From positions 1 to 50,330 of the forward strand of contig NTXX01000034.1 in assembly GCA_002559145.1 (NCBI GenBank): a stretch of 50,330 bases of DNA, in the 5' to 3' direction. A program made the translations under genes and the position numbers. Origin of the DNA: Bacillus sp. AFS006103. Its GTDB lineage: Bacteria; Bacillota; Bacilli; Bacillales; Cytobacillaceae. Position 1 is the first letter of the stretch; every line of letters starts with the position of its first letter. This document shows, piece after piece, positions 1-8,683 of this stretch. The notes below the pieces were generated by a model. That model saw only the letters and a list, made by a program, of their open reading frames with translations. It made no database searches and was not told the origin of the DNA.

Positions 1-28
1 CTTTTAAGACTAACCTCAAAGTCATGCT

Positions 29-45
29 ATGATTCCGCCAAACCC
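29..45. repeat. single outlying copy of the ATTCCGCCAA repeat
   Basis: The segment TATGATTCCGCCAAACCCC near the left edge matches, with one base difference, the TATGATTCCGCCAACCCCC units of the large array at 40.2-40.7 kb. It sits in noncoding DNA just past the uvrA terminator, so the motif is dispersed in this genome and not confined to the array. The window edge prevents seeing whether more copies lie to the left. Confidence 0.6.
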
Positions 46-70
46 CAATATATGACTCTCAATTCCAAAT

Positions 71-117
71 AAAAAAGAGCCGAATTCAGCAGGCGCTCGC
101 CCACGAATTTCGGCTCT
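71..117 (-). terminator. rho-independent terminator after uvrA
   Basis: Arms AGAGCCGAATTC (76-87) and GAATTTCGGCTCT (105-117) pair, and on the minus strand the stem is followed by a T-run (71-76). It lies about 10 bases past the uvrA stop and ends the csbA/uvrB/uvrA block. Confidence 0.85.
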
Positions 118-127
118 TCTTTCCAAT

Positions 128-3001
128 CTATGCTTTGATTGCACTCTTATCTTCGATTTCTTGCTTCATCCGTTGACGTTCACGCTCAAGGATGGGCTTT
201 AAGTATTTTCCGGTATAAGATTCAGGGACTTCGGCCACTTTTTCTGGGGTTCCAGTGGCGACAATCGTTCCGCCCTTGTCGCCGCCTTCTGGTCCAAGAT
301 CGACAATATAATCGGCCGCTTTAATCACATCGAGGTTATGCTCAATTACCAGGACGGTATCTCCATTTTCAACCAAGCGCTGCAGCACAACGAGTAAGCG
401 GGAAATGTCATCGACATGAAGGCCCGTTGTTGGTTCATCAAGAATGTAAAATGATTTCCCTTGCGATCGGCGATGCAACTCTGAAGCGAGCTTAACACGC
501 TGTGCTTCCCCTCCAGATAATGTAGTCGCCGGCTGACCAAGTTTAATATAGCCAAGTCCGACATCCAAAATTGTTTTCAGCTTGCGGCTGATTTTTGGAT
601 GATTTTCAAAAAATTCAACCCCCGCTTCCACGGTCATATCAAGAATATCAGAAATATTTTTCCCTTTATACTTCACTTCCAGGGTTTCACGGTTGTAGCG
701 CTTGCCGTGGCAGATTTCACAAGGAACATATACATCCGGTAAAAAGTGCATTTCGATTTTGATAATTCCATCACCGCGGCATGCCTCACAGCGTCCGCCC
801 TTCACATTAAAGCTGAAGCGGCCTTTTTTATACCCACGGACCTTTGCTTCGTTTGTGTTCGAAAACACATCACGGACATCATCAAAGACACCGGTATAGG
901 TGGCCGGATTCGAGCGTGGTGTTCGGCCGATGGGAGACTGATCAATATCGATGACTTTCTCTAAATGCTCAATGCCTTTGATGCTTTTATGTTCCCCGGG
1001 CTTTGTTTTTGCACGGTGTAGCTTTTGGGCAAGCGACTTATGGAGAATTTCGTTGATAAGTGTACTTTTTCCCGATCCAGACACGCCTGTAATGGCAATA
1101 AATATACCCAGCGGAAGCTTCACACTGACATTTTTTAAATTATTTTCAGAAGCACCTTTGATTTCAATAAAACGGCCATCCGGCTTACGCCGCTCGAGTG
1201 GTAGCGGAATAAACTTCTTCCCCGATAAATACTGACCTGTCAGTGATTTCGGGTCAGCCATTACCTCAGCTGGTGTACCGGCTGAAACTATTTCTCCTCC
1301 GTGCACCCCAGCACCTGGGCCGATATCAATTAAGTAATCTGCTGCAAGCATGGTATCCTCATCATGTTCGACAACAATAAGAGTGTTGCCGATATCCCGC
1401 ATACTTTGCAATGTCCCGATCAAGCGGTCATTATCACGCTGGTGGAGGCCGATTGAAGGTTCATCCAAGATATATAAAACACCGGTTAAACGCGACCCGA
1501 TTTGTGTAGCCAAGCGAATCCGCTGGGCTTCACCGCCCGAAAGCGTTCCAGCGGTGCGGCTGAGTGTTAAATAATCAAGACCGACATTAATTAAGAATCC
1601 GAGGCGCTCACTTATTTCTTGAAAAATCAGCTTGGAAATTTGCATTTCTTTTTCTGACAGCTTTAATCCCGCAAAAAATTGATTTGCCTCTTCAATCGAA
1701 AGATCGGTTATATGGGCAATATGGCGTCCATTAATGAGTACGGCCAAGGTCTCTTTTTTCAAACGATAGCCTTTACAGGTTGGACAGGGCTGCTGGGCCA
1801 TGTATTTTTCCATTTGCTCACGGATGTATTCGGAGCTTGTCTCCTTAAAGCGGCGCTCGACATTACGAAGGACGCCTTCAAATTCAATATTCCCTTCACG
1901 AATTTGGCCAAAATCATTTTCATAGCGGAAATAAATCTTTTCATGTCCGCCGCCATAGAGCACTTTTTCCAAAAGGTGTTCAGGAATATCCTTCACCGGG
2001 GTATCCATATCCACCCCAAAATGATTGCATACGGCTTCAAGCAGCTGCGGGTAATATTGAGAACTGGTTGGTTCCCACGGGGCAATCGCATGCTCTTTTA
2101 AAGTCAAATCACGATTGGGAATGACAAGGTCGACATCGACTTCCATTTTAGAACCAAGCCCATCACATTCTGGGCAAGCGCCAAAAGGACTGTTGAAGGA
2201 AAACATCCGCGGCTCTAGTTCTCCGATTGAAAAACCGCAATGCGGACACGCATGATTTTCACTAAACAACAGTTCTTCTTGGCCGATGACGTCAACAATG
2301 ACCTTCCCATCGCCCATTTTCAGCGCAGTCTCGAGTGAATCGGCAATCCGCGCCGACACGCCTTCCTTGATGACAATCCTGTCGATAATAACCTCAATCG
2401 AATGCTTTTTATTTTTTTCAAGTTCGATATCATCGCCAAGGTCGAGTATTTCTCCATCGACACGGACACGGACAAACCCTTGTTTTTTGATATCCTCGAA
2501 CACCTTTATATGTGCTCCTTTACGGCCTGATACAACTGGCGCGAGGATTTGCATTTTAGTCCTCTCAGGATATTCTAAAATCCTATCGACCATCTGCTCA
2601 ATTGTTTGGGAGGAGATTTCAATCCCATGAATCGGGCAGGTTGGATGTCCAACTCTAGCAAATAATAAACGTAAATAATCATAGATTTCTGTCACTGTAC
2701 CAACCGTCGAACGGGGGTTACGGCTGGTTGTTTTTTGATCAATCGAAATAGCCGGAGATAGCCCCTCAATCGCATCTACATCTGGTTTATCCATTTGACC
2801 AAGGAATTGCCGAGCATAGGCAGATAGGGATTCGACATAACGTCTTTGCCCTTCTGCATAAATGGTATCAAAGGCAAGCGAGGACTTTCCTGAACCGGAA
2901 AGTCCCGTCAAGACAACAAGCTTATCTCTCGGAATAGTGACATCTATATTTTTCAAATTGTGGGCTCTGGCGCCTTTCACAATCAATTTCTCCATCGCCA
3001 T
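128..3001 (-). CDS. uvrA: excinuclease ABC subunit A
   Basis: UvrA is the DNA-damage recognition ATPase of nucleotide excision repair; it works as a dimer that loads UvrB onto lesions in the cytoplasm. The 957-residue product has the two ABC ATPase halves of the family: Walker A GLSGSGKS at residues 33-40 and GVSGSGKS near residue 640, two LSGGEAQR signature motifs, and two zinc-finger Cys sets (CPHC...CPEC near 253-280 and CEAC...CEIC near 740-766). Length and ends match Bacillus UvrA. The first ATG (3001) is preferred because the uvrB 3' end supplies AAGGA about 10 bases upstream. It starts 7 bases after the uvrB stop, so the two are one operon, as in B. subtilis. Nothing is missing. Confidence 0.98.
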   Translation of the reverse strand: MAMEKLIVKGARAHNLKNIDVTIPRDKLVVLTGLSGSGKSSLAFDTIYAEGQRRYVESLSAYARQFLGQMDKPDVDAIEGLSPAISIDQKTTSRNPRSTVGTVTEIYDYLRLLFARVGHPTCPIHGIEISSQTIEQMVDRILEYPERTKMQILAPVVSGRKGAHIKVFEDIKKQGFVRVRVDGEILDLGDDIELEKNKKHSIEVIIDRIVIKEGVSARIADSLETALKMGDGKVIVDVIGQEELLFSENHACPHCGFSIGELEPRMFSFNSPFGACPECDGLGSKMEVDVDLVIPNRDLTLKEHAIAPWEPTSSQYYPQLLEAVCNHFGVDMDTPVKDIPEHLLEKVLYGGGHEKIYFRYENDFGQIREGNIEFEGVLRNVERRFKETSSEYIREQMEKYMAQQPCPTCKGYRLKKETLAVLINGRHIAHITDLSIEEANQFFAGLKLSEKEMQISKLIFQEISERLGFLINVGLDYLTLSRTAGTLSGGEAQRIRLATQIGSRLTGVLYILDEPSIGLHQRDNDRLIGTLQSMRDIGNTLIVVEHDEDTMLAADYLIDIGPGAGVHGGEIVSAGTPAEVMADPKSLTGQYLSGKKFIPLPLERRKPDGRFIEIKGASENNLKNVSVKLPLGIFIAITGVSGSGKSTLINEILHKSLAQKLHRAKTKPGEHKSIKGIEHLEKVIDIDQSPIGRTPRSNPATYTGVFDDVRDVFSNTNEAKVRGYKKGRFSFNVKGGRCEACRGDGIIKIEMHFLPDVYVPCEICHGKRYNRETLEVKYKGKNISDILDMTVEAGVEFFENHPKISRKLKTILDVGLGYIKLGQPATTLSGGEAQRVKLASELHRRSQGKSFYILDEPTTGLHVDDISRLLVVLQRLVENGDTVLVIEHNLDVIKAADYIVDLGPEGGDKGGTIVATGTPEKVAEVPESYTGKYLKPILERERQRMKQEIEDKSAIKA

Positions 3002-3008
3002 CGTTAGG

Positions 3009-4988
3009 TCATCCTTCCGCTTTCAACTCTAAAATTAAATCACGAAGCTCTGCGGCACGTTCAAAATTAAGCGCCTTGGCTTCGAACTTCATTTCTTTTT
3101 CCATCGTCATAATTAGTTTCTCTTTTTCCTTCTTCGACATTTTACTAAAGGATGCCGATGTTTTGTAATCTTCCTGCTCTTCCGCGGCATGGGTAGCACG
3201 GATGACATCACGAATATCCTTCTGAATCGTCATCGGCGTGATTCCATGCTTGCGATTATACTCTTCCTGAATTGAACGGCGGCGCTTCGTTTCACTGATC
3301 GCTAATGCCATCGAGTTTGTAATTTTATCGGCATACATGATGACATGGCCATGAGCATTCCGGGCGGCACGTCCAATTGTTTGGATTAGCGACCGTTCGG
3401 AACGAAGGAAGCCTTCCTTGTCGGCATCGAGAATCGCAATCAGCGAAACCTCTGGAATATCTAGCCCTTCCCGGAGCAGGTTAATTCCGATCAGAACGTC
3501 ATATTTGCCAAGGCGCAATTCACGGATAATTTCAATCCGCTCGAGCGTCTTAACCTCCGAATGTAAATATTGAACCTTAATCCCGATTTCCTTCAAGTAA
3601 TCGGTTAGATCCTCAGACATCTTTTTCGTCAAAGTGGTTACAAGGACCCGTTCATTTTTACTAACTCGATCATGAATTTCACCAATCAAGTCATCAATCT
3701 GCCCTTCAATTGGACGGACTTCAAGGGTTGGATCCAAAAGTCCCGTCGGACGGATAATCTGCGAAACCATTTCTGGTGTATGCTCGAGCTCATAGGGTCC
3801 TGGTGTAGCCGAAACAAAAATGATATTCTCGATATGCTTTTCGAATTCGTCAAACATTAACGGTCGGTTATCAAGGGCTGATGGCAGACGGAAGCCATGA
3901 TCAACAAGCACCTGTTTCCGTGCTTTATCCCCATTGAACATCCCTCTGACTTGCGGCAAGGTTACATGTGACTCGTCAATCACCATTAAAAAGTCCTTTG
4001 GAAAATAATCAAGCAGAGTATAGGGAGTTGACCCTGCATCCCTTAAGGTTAAATGGCGCGAGTAATTCTCAATTCCTGAGCAAAAACCCATTTCGCGCAT
4101 CATTTCCAGGTCATAGCGTGTACGCTGCTCAAGTCTTTGGGCTTCGAGCAGTTTATTGTCCTCGCGCAGTTCCTCCAGCCGTACTTCTAGTTCTTTTTCA
4201 ATATTTTCAATCGCCTTAAGCAGTTTTTCTTCCCTTGTAACGAAGTGGGATGCCGGGAAAATGGCGACATGTTCACGTTCGCCGATAATTTCCCCTGTCA
4301 GGGCATCTACCTCACGAATCCGTTCGATTTCATCACCGAAAAACTCGACACGAAGGCAATGCTCATCACGAGAAACGGGGAAAATTTCAACGACATCACC
4401 ACGTACACGAAAAGTTCCGCGCTTGAAATCGATATCGTTTCGGTCATATTGGATATCAACTAACCGGCGCAGCAGTTGATTGCGCTCCACTTCCATTCCT
4501 GTTCTAAGTGACAACACCATTTCACTATATTCTTCAGGCGAACCCAAACCGTAAATACAGGATACAGAGGCGATAACAATCACGTCTTTGCGTTCGAACA
4601 GGGAGGATGTCGCCGAGTGACGCAATTTATCAATTTCATCGTTGATGCTTGCATCTTTTTCAATGAAAGTATCTGTCGATGGTACATAGGCTTCTGGCTG
4701 AAAGTAATCATAATAGCTGACAAAATACTCGACGGCATTATTTGGGAAAAACTCTTTAAACTCACTGTAGAGTTGTCCAGCAAGTGTTTTATTGTGAGCA
4801 ATGACAAGGGTTGGTTTATTTACCTCTTTAATCACGTTTGAAATTGTAAAAGTTTTACCCGTACCTGTCGCACCAAGCAGCGTCTGTTGTTTTTTATTGT
4901 TTCTGATTCCTTCAACTAATTGTTTAATCGCCTCGGGCTGATCCCCTTGGGGCGAGTACTTTGAAACTAATTCAAATTGATCCTTCAC
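3009..4988 (-). CDS. uvrB: excinuclease ABC subunit B
   Basis: UvrB is the helicase-like damage-verification subunit that receives DNA from UvrA and recruits UvrC. Visible are Walker A GATGTGKT near residue 40, the helicase motifs DESHV and GRAARN, and the C-terminal UVR domain ([18 protein letters not shown]) that contacts UvrC. I place the start at a GTG (4988), giving 659 residues and the usual N-terminus [11 protein letters not shown], because GGGAGGT lies 9 bases upstream. A longer in-frame reading to 5018 adds ten residues with no ribosome binding site. A LexA/DinR-like box lies upstream, so SOS induction is expected. Confidence 0.97.
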   Translation of the reverse strand: MKDQFELVSKYSPQGDQPEAIKQLVEGIRNNKKQQTLLGATGTGKTFTISNVIKEVNKPTLVIAHNKTLAGQLYSEFKEFFPNNAVEYFVSYYDYFQPEAYVPSTDTFIEKDASINDEIDKLRHSATSSLFERKDVIVIASVSCIYGLGSPEEYSEMVLSLRTGMEVERNQLLRRLVDIQYDRNDIDFKRGTFRVRGDVVEIFPVSRDEHCLRVEFFGDEIERIREVDALTGEIIGEREHVAIFPASHFVTREEKLLKAIENIEKELEVRLEELREDNKLLEAQRLEQRTRYDLEMMREMGFCSGIENYSRHLTLRDAGSTPYTLLDYFPKDFLMVIDESHVTLPQVRGMFNGDKARKQVLVDHGFRLPSALDNRPLMFDEFEKHIENIIFVSATPGPYELEHTPEMVSQIIRPTGLLDPTLEVRPIEGQIDDLIGEIHDRVSKNERVLVTTLTKKMSEDLTDYLKEIGIKVQYLHSEVKTLERIEIIRELRLGKYDVLIGINLLREGLDIPEVSLIAILDADKEGFLRSERSLIQTIGRAARNAHGHVIMYADKITNSMALAISETKRRRSIQEEYNRKHGITPMTIQKDIRDVIRATHAAEEQEDYKTSASFSKMSKKEKEKLIMTMEKEMKFEAKALNFERAAELRDLILELKAEG

Positions 4989-5090
4989 AATTCCTTTACC
5001 TCCCGTTATATCAATCACTTTTCAGCATATGTACCTTGTTAATGGACCGGGATGGTTGCTTTCAAGTGTATCCTCTAAATTCATATTACC

Positions 5091-5142
5091 ATTTTACCAC
5101 AATCCCCTAGAAACAAACCAATAATATGCGAACGAATATTCG
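5091..5142 (-). promoter_or_regulatory. LexA (DinR) box and candidate uvrBA promoter
   Basis: Bases 5129-5142 read CGAACGAATATTCG. The Bacillus SOS box is CGAAC-N4-GTTCG; one half is perfect and the other has a single mismatch. A candidate -10 TAAAAT lies at 5091-5096 on the minus strand. Box position between csbA and uvrB fits known DinR control of uvrBA in B. subtilis. The -35 is not clear. Confidence 0.65.
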
Positions 5143-5160
5143 TTTTTTGGAATTTCAACA

Positions 5161-5187
5161 GAAAAAGCCTGTCATTTTTCTGACAGA
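5161..5187 (-). terminator. terminator after csbA
   Basis: CTGTCA (5169-5174) and TGACAG (5181-5186) form a short stem with an A/T-rich loop, followed on the minus strand by a T-run. It sits about 20 bases past the csbA stop. The stem is short, so some read-through into uvrB is plausible. Confidence 0.65.
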
Positions 5188-5208
5188 CCTACAAAACCAT
5201 TAAATGGA

Positions 5209-5448
5209 TTAACTCTTTTTAATGACCCTCTGCTTCATTTTTTCAGCCATCCAAAAGCCTGCTGTTAGCGAAAAGGCATCGACGACGATGAGCAAAAATG
5301 TGTTGGTATAACCTTTATATACAGACGTAGCAATCAGGGCAACGGTTAATATTAACCCGATGACCCGGTTGTAAGTAACACGTGTGAAAAGCAAGACGAG
5401 CAGCCCCGGAAAAATAAGCGCTGATAAATGTCGAATAACGGTTTCCAA
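5209..5448 (-). CDS. csbA: CsbA family small membrane protein
   Basis: This is a hydrophobic protein of about 79 residues matching CsbA, a sigma-B-controlled membrane protein of B. subtilis whose function is unknown. The family signature stretch FTRVTYNRVIGLILTV and the segment SVYKGYTNTFLLIVVDA are clear, with about three membrane segments and a basic C-terminus. I start it at TTG (5448), which has GAGGTG six bases upstream; an upstream in-frame GTG (5457) would overlap the ribosome binding site. As in B. subtilis it precedes uvrB. I did not find a convincing sigma-B promoter. Confidence 0.85.
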   Translation of the reverse strand: METVIRHLSALIFPGLLVLLFTRVTYNRVIGLILTVALIATSVYKGYTNTFLLIVVDAFSLTAGFWMAEKMKQRVIKKS

Positions 5449-5549
5449 TGAGTTCACCTCATTTTTTAATTGCTGTTAATTCATTCTAAAAATTAATTCA
5501 CAAAATTGCAACAAAAATGGTAACGGAACATCGTTTCGAAGAACTTAGC

Positions 5550-7001
5550 TTATTTTTCCATTCCAACATGCATCCTACCTTCATTTTGCTGAGTGAGCAA
5601 ACTAGTTACCACGAATGCAGCAAGTGAAAGGAGGATGGGGAGGACCACTGTGTGAAAACCAAAGGCATTCGGATAAAATTGATCGATGATAATATACGAA
5701 CCCATCCCAATAACCATCGAAGTAATCGCCCCGTATTTATTGCCCTTACTCCAATACAATCCTAAAATAACCGGCCAGATAAAGACCGACTCGAGCCCCC
5801 CAAATGAAAACAGGTTCAGCCAAACGATTAGATCTGGTGGACTCAATGAGAACAGAATAACGACAATTCCAATTACGGCGGTCACACTAAAGCTCACCTT
5901 TTTCACTTGGTCGTTCCCTGCATCAGGCTTGATATAATTTAAATAGACATCTTTGACTAGGGCTGAACTAACCAAAATTAATAGAGCATCGACCGTTGAC
6001 ATAATTGCGGCCATTGGTGCCGCGAGAACGATGCCCGCGGCGTAAGGCGGCAGTACTTTCATCGATAACAAAGGCATGACGGTATCGCCAATTTTCACAC
6101 CTGGCAGAACTGGTCTTGCGAATACGCCAATGAGATGCATGCCCAGCATAATAAAACCGACCACGATCGTTCCAATAATTATTGCATTGTGCATGGCCTT
6201 CGAATTTTTATAAGACATCGCTCGGACAGCTATTTGCGGCAGACCGACAACACCCACCCCAACTAAAATCCAAAAAGAGGAGACAAAGGACGGCGTTAAA
6301 CTTCGGTCTGCACCAAACGGACTGATTAGATTTGGATTTTCAGCCGCTAAGTCTGAGATAATCTTCGGGATTCCTCCACCTGCTTTAATTGTGGCGATGA
6401 GCAGGATTAACGTTCCCCCGAACATGACCACACCTTGAATTGTGTCTGTGATTGCCACCGCACGAAAACCGCCGACAATCACAAAGATAAGGACAGAAAA
6501 GGCAAAGATTAATAGCGCAGTCGTATAGGGCAGACCTGTTAAACTTTCGACCAACCGTGCCCCGCCAATCCATTGCGCGGTCATTGATGAAAACAGAAAG
6601 ATGATAATACTTGCTGCCGAGAATAAAACGACTGCTTTGCTTTTATAGCGCTCTTTAAGAAAGTCAATTAGGGTGATGGCCTTGTACTGGCGGGAGATAA
6701 TTGCAAATTTCTTCCCCAAGACCATTAACGTAAAATAACCGGTTGCTAATTGGGCCATCGCAAGCAGGACCCATCCTAGTCCTTTCGTATAAGCAATTCC
6801 GGGACCCCCAATAAAGCTGCTGGCACTGCCATACGTCGCCACCATTGTCATTGCGAGAATGAATCCGCCCATTTGACGTTCCCCTAAAAAGTACTCCTCT
6901 AAGAAAGAATGAGATTTAATAACAAACTTGTTTGACCACATGCCAACAGCAAAGATAATCAATAAGAAAATTAGCAGTGGGGTAATGACGGCCCAGTTCA
7001 T
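5550..7001 (-). CDS. panF: sodium/pantothenate symporter (SSS family)
   Basis: The 483-residue product has about 13 hydrophobic segments and the sodium:solute symporter features, including GERQMGGFILAMTMVATYGSASSFIGGPG near residues 41-69 and the GGFRAVAITDTIQGVVM motif. It is expected to import pantothenate (vitamin B5) with sodium across the plasma membrane. Its start overlaps the stop of the upstream small membrane gene by four bases (ATGA), and that gene is of the YhdT type that partners panF in many bacteria, which supports pantothenate over other SSS substrates. Pantothenate specificity itself is inferred. Confidence 0.85.
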   Translation of the reverse strand: MNWAVITPLLIFLLIIFAVGMWSNKFVIKSHSFLEEYFLGERQMGGFILAMTMVATYGSASSFIGGPGIAYTKGLGWVLLAMAQLATGYFTLMVLGKKFAIISRQYKAITLIDFLKERYKSKAVVLFSAASIIIFLFSSMTAQWIGGARLVESLTGLPYTTALLIFAFSVLIFVIVGGFRAVAITDTIQGVVMFGGTLILLIATIKAGGGIPKIISDLAAENPNLISPFGADRSLTPSFVSSFWILVGVGVVGLPQIAVRAMSYKNSKAMHNAIIIGTIVVGFIMLGMHLIGVFARPVLPGVKIGDTVMPLLSMKVLPPYAAGIVLAAPMAAIMSTVDALLILVSSALVKDVYLNYIKPDAGNDQVKKVSFSVTAVIGIVVILFSLSPPDLIVWLNLFSFGGLESVFIWPVILGLYWSKGNKYGAITSMVIGMGSYIIIDQFYPNAFGFHTVVLPILLSLAAFVVTSLLTQQNEGRMHVGMEK

Positions 7002-7282
7002 TTGACCTCCCCCTCTTCCTCTTCAAAGGTAACATCCTTGAATAAAAATTTGACTGTAAAAATAACGAGGATGACCATAACAATAAAGCCTAGAATACAA
7101 CTGTAAAAAAACCAGGCGGGCAGCCCGAATATGTACGAATATTGTTCTACTTTTGTCGAACCGAGCCCGTAGGCAAATCCATACCACCAAATAAAATTAA
7201 TTAAAACTAGAATAATTCCAATCAGGGCTTCCCTGTGCGCAATTTTGAAACGCTTGTCTTGCTGACCTTCCCTATTTTTCAT
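6998..7282 (-). CDS. YhdT-like (DUF997) membrane protein, symporter partner
   Basis: This 94-residue protein has two transmembrane segments (about residues 17-40 and 52-78) with the YhdT-family pattern FIWWYGFAYGLG and GLPAWFFYSC. In E. coli yhdT sits directly upstream of panF, and the same arrangement with a four-base overlap is seen here. It probably assists or regulates the symporter; the molecular role is not known. The ATG at 7282 follows AGGAGG. Confidence 0.85.
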   Translation of the reverse strand: MKNREGQQDKRFKIAHREALIGIILVLINFIWWYGFAYGLGSTKVEQYSYIFGLPAWFFYSCILGFIVMVILVIFTVKFLFKDVTFEEEEGEVK

Positions 7283-7380
7283 GTGAATCCTCCTGGGTGA
7301 AAACTATCTTAAACATCATCATGTTATTTTAACCAATAATGAAAAAATATCCAATTTAAAACTATTGAAGAACGAAAAAA

Positions 7381-7418
7381 CACACAAAGAAAAACCTATC
7401 CTCTTCATGGACAGGTTT
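7381..7418 (-). terminator. terminator between czcD and the symporter pair
   Basis: AAACCTATCC (7392-7401) pairs with GGACAGGTTT (7409-7418), one position being a G-U pair in the minus-strand RNA, followed by a T-rich tail. It ends minus-strand transcripts from czcD about 190 bases past its stop. Confidence 0.7.
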
Positions 7419-7423
7419 AATGG

Positions 7424-7457
7424 ATGTGATATGGTGTGATGTGATGTGAAGTGATGT
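7424..7457. repeat. degenerate GTGAT simple-sequence tract
   Basis: The tract is a run of GTGAT/GTGAA/GATGT variants directly abutting a GGTGTCAGGCACC element. No reading frame of substance uses it. It looks like slippage-derived low-complexity DNA. Confidence 0.6.
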
Positions 7458-7575
7458 GGTGTCAGGCACCAAAGAAAGACACTTCTGCTTATTTGTCCGC
7501 CACTGGTGGACAATTCCCTTCAATCACTAACGTCCACACCATACGCACAGTTGTCCGCTAATGGTGTCAGGCACC
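7458..7575. repeat. pair of GGTGTCAGGCACC elements with TTGTCCGC companions
   Basis: Two copies of the 13-bp imperfect palindrome GGTGTCAGGCACC lie at 7458-7470 and 7563-7575. Between them are TTGTCCGCCACTGGTGGACA (starting near 7493, a hairpin with TTGTCC/GGACAA arms) and TTGTCCGCTAATGGTGTCAG, which runs into the second copy. The same 13-mer recurs at 39504 and 43681. The 330 bases between the YhdT-like gene and czcD hold only these repeats and the terminator. Confidence 0.75.
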
Positions 7576-7610
7576 AATATAGAGGCCCTAATATAGTCAC
7601 GCCAATATTG

Positions 7611-8549
7611 TTAGTTACATGTTCCATGCGGGCTTGGACAGCCGTTGGTTTCTTTTTCGATTTGGATGGTGCTGTGTTCAATGTGGAATTCGTCATGAAG
7701 GATCCGCTGCGATTGGGAGAGGATTTCATCATGAACACCGTTATCCAAAATGGTAATATGGCAACTTAATACTGGATACCCAGAGGTAATTGTCCATATG
7801 TGCAAATCATGGACTTCCTTCACCAAGGGGATCTTTCTTAGTTCCACCTTCACATGATTGATATCAATCTGTGCAGGTGCACCCTCCATCAAAATATGGA
7901 AGGAGTCTTTCGCTACTCTGTATCCACTGATTAATATTAATACCGAAACAATGACGCTCGCAATTGGATCGGCAATCCCCCAGCCAAAAAACATAATGAG
8001 CAAGGCCGCGACAATTGCGCCTACAGAACCCAGCATATCACCAAGGACATGTAAAAAAGCACTTCTGACATTTAGGTTGTCATCCTTGTCACCCTTCATT
8101 AATATCCATGCCGCAACGATGTTTACCAATAACCCTATGACAGAAATCATCAGCATTCCGGTACTTTGCACCTCTGGCGGATTGAAAAAGCGTTGGAAAG
8201 CCTCAAAAAAGATAAAGATAGAAATCACGACAAGTGTTATTCCATTCAGGGCTGCCGCGATAATTTCAAATCGTTTGTAACCATACGTTTTTTCCTGTGA
8301 GCCTTGTTTCTCCCCAAGCTTGATGGCAAAAAAGCTTAAACCCAGTGCAGCGGCGTCACTCAGCATATGCCCGGCGTCGGACAAAAGTGCCAAGCTATTT
8401 GTTAACAGGCCACCGATTACTTCGACGACCATAAAGGCAGCAATTAATAGGAAGGAACTCAATAAAGCTTTCTTATTACTTGTATGTGAATGACCATGTG
8501 AATGGCCGTGTGAGTGTCCATGTGAATGTCCGTGATGGTGATGACCCAT
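7611..8549 (-). CDS. czcD: cation diffusion facilitator CzcD (zinc/cadmium/cobalt efflux)
   Basis: CzcD exchanges cytoplasmic Zn2+ (also Cd2+/Co2+) for protons or K+ at the plasma membrane. The 312-residue product has a His-rich N-terminus (GHHHHGHSHGHSHGHS), six membrane segments, the two HxxxD metal sites (DAGHMLSDAAALG in helix 2 and HVLGDMLGSVG in helix 5), and the cytoplasmic CDF C-terminal domain with HIWTITSGYPVLSCHI. The ATG at 8549 follows GGGGGG by a few bases; a TTG eight codons upstream has no ribosome binding site. It lies 134 bases downstream of the cadA-like gene in the same direction, so the two probably serve one zinc/cadmium response. Confidence 0.95.
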   Translation of the reverse strand: MGHHHHGHSHGHSHGHSHGHSHTSNKKALLSSFLLIAAFMVVEVIGGLLTNSLALLSDAGHMLSDAAALGLSFFAIKLGEKQGSQEKTYGYKRFEIIAAALNGITLVVISIFIFFEAFQRFFNPPEVQSTGMLMISVIGLLVNIVAAWILMKGDKDDNLNVRSAFLHVLGDMLGSVGAIVAALLIMFFGWGIADPIASVIVSVLILISGYRVAKDSFHILMEGAPAQIDINHVKVELRKIPLVKEVHDLHIWTITSGYPVLSCHITILDNGVHDEILSQSQRILHDEFHIEHSTIQIEKETNGCPSPHGTCN

Positions 8550-8683
8550 GTTTATCCCCCCAAAAGCCAACAAAAAGCGGCTCTTTTATTTATCTCTTTC
8601 TAAACCGAAAATATTACGATTAAGGCTAGTTTTTTCTAATCTTTATTTTTGATACATGATTGGAACCACTATTTATAACCTTT

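Noticed and set aside
7506..7769. Plus-strand 87-codon frame overlapping the czcD end
   Set aside because: It is antisense to czcD coding sequence and repeats, with no ribosome binding site.
8558..8591. Hairpin in the czcD leader (AGCC/GGCT arms) as a terminator for cadA
   Set aside because: On the minus strand the stem is followed by G's, not T's, and it overlaps the czcD ribosome binding site.
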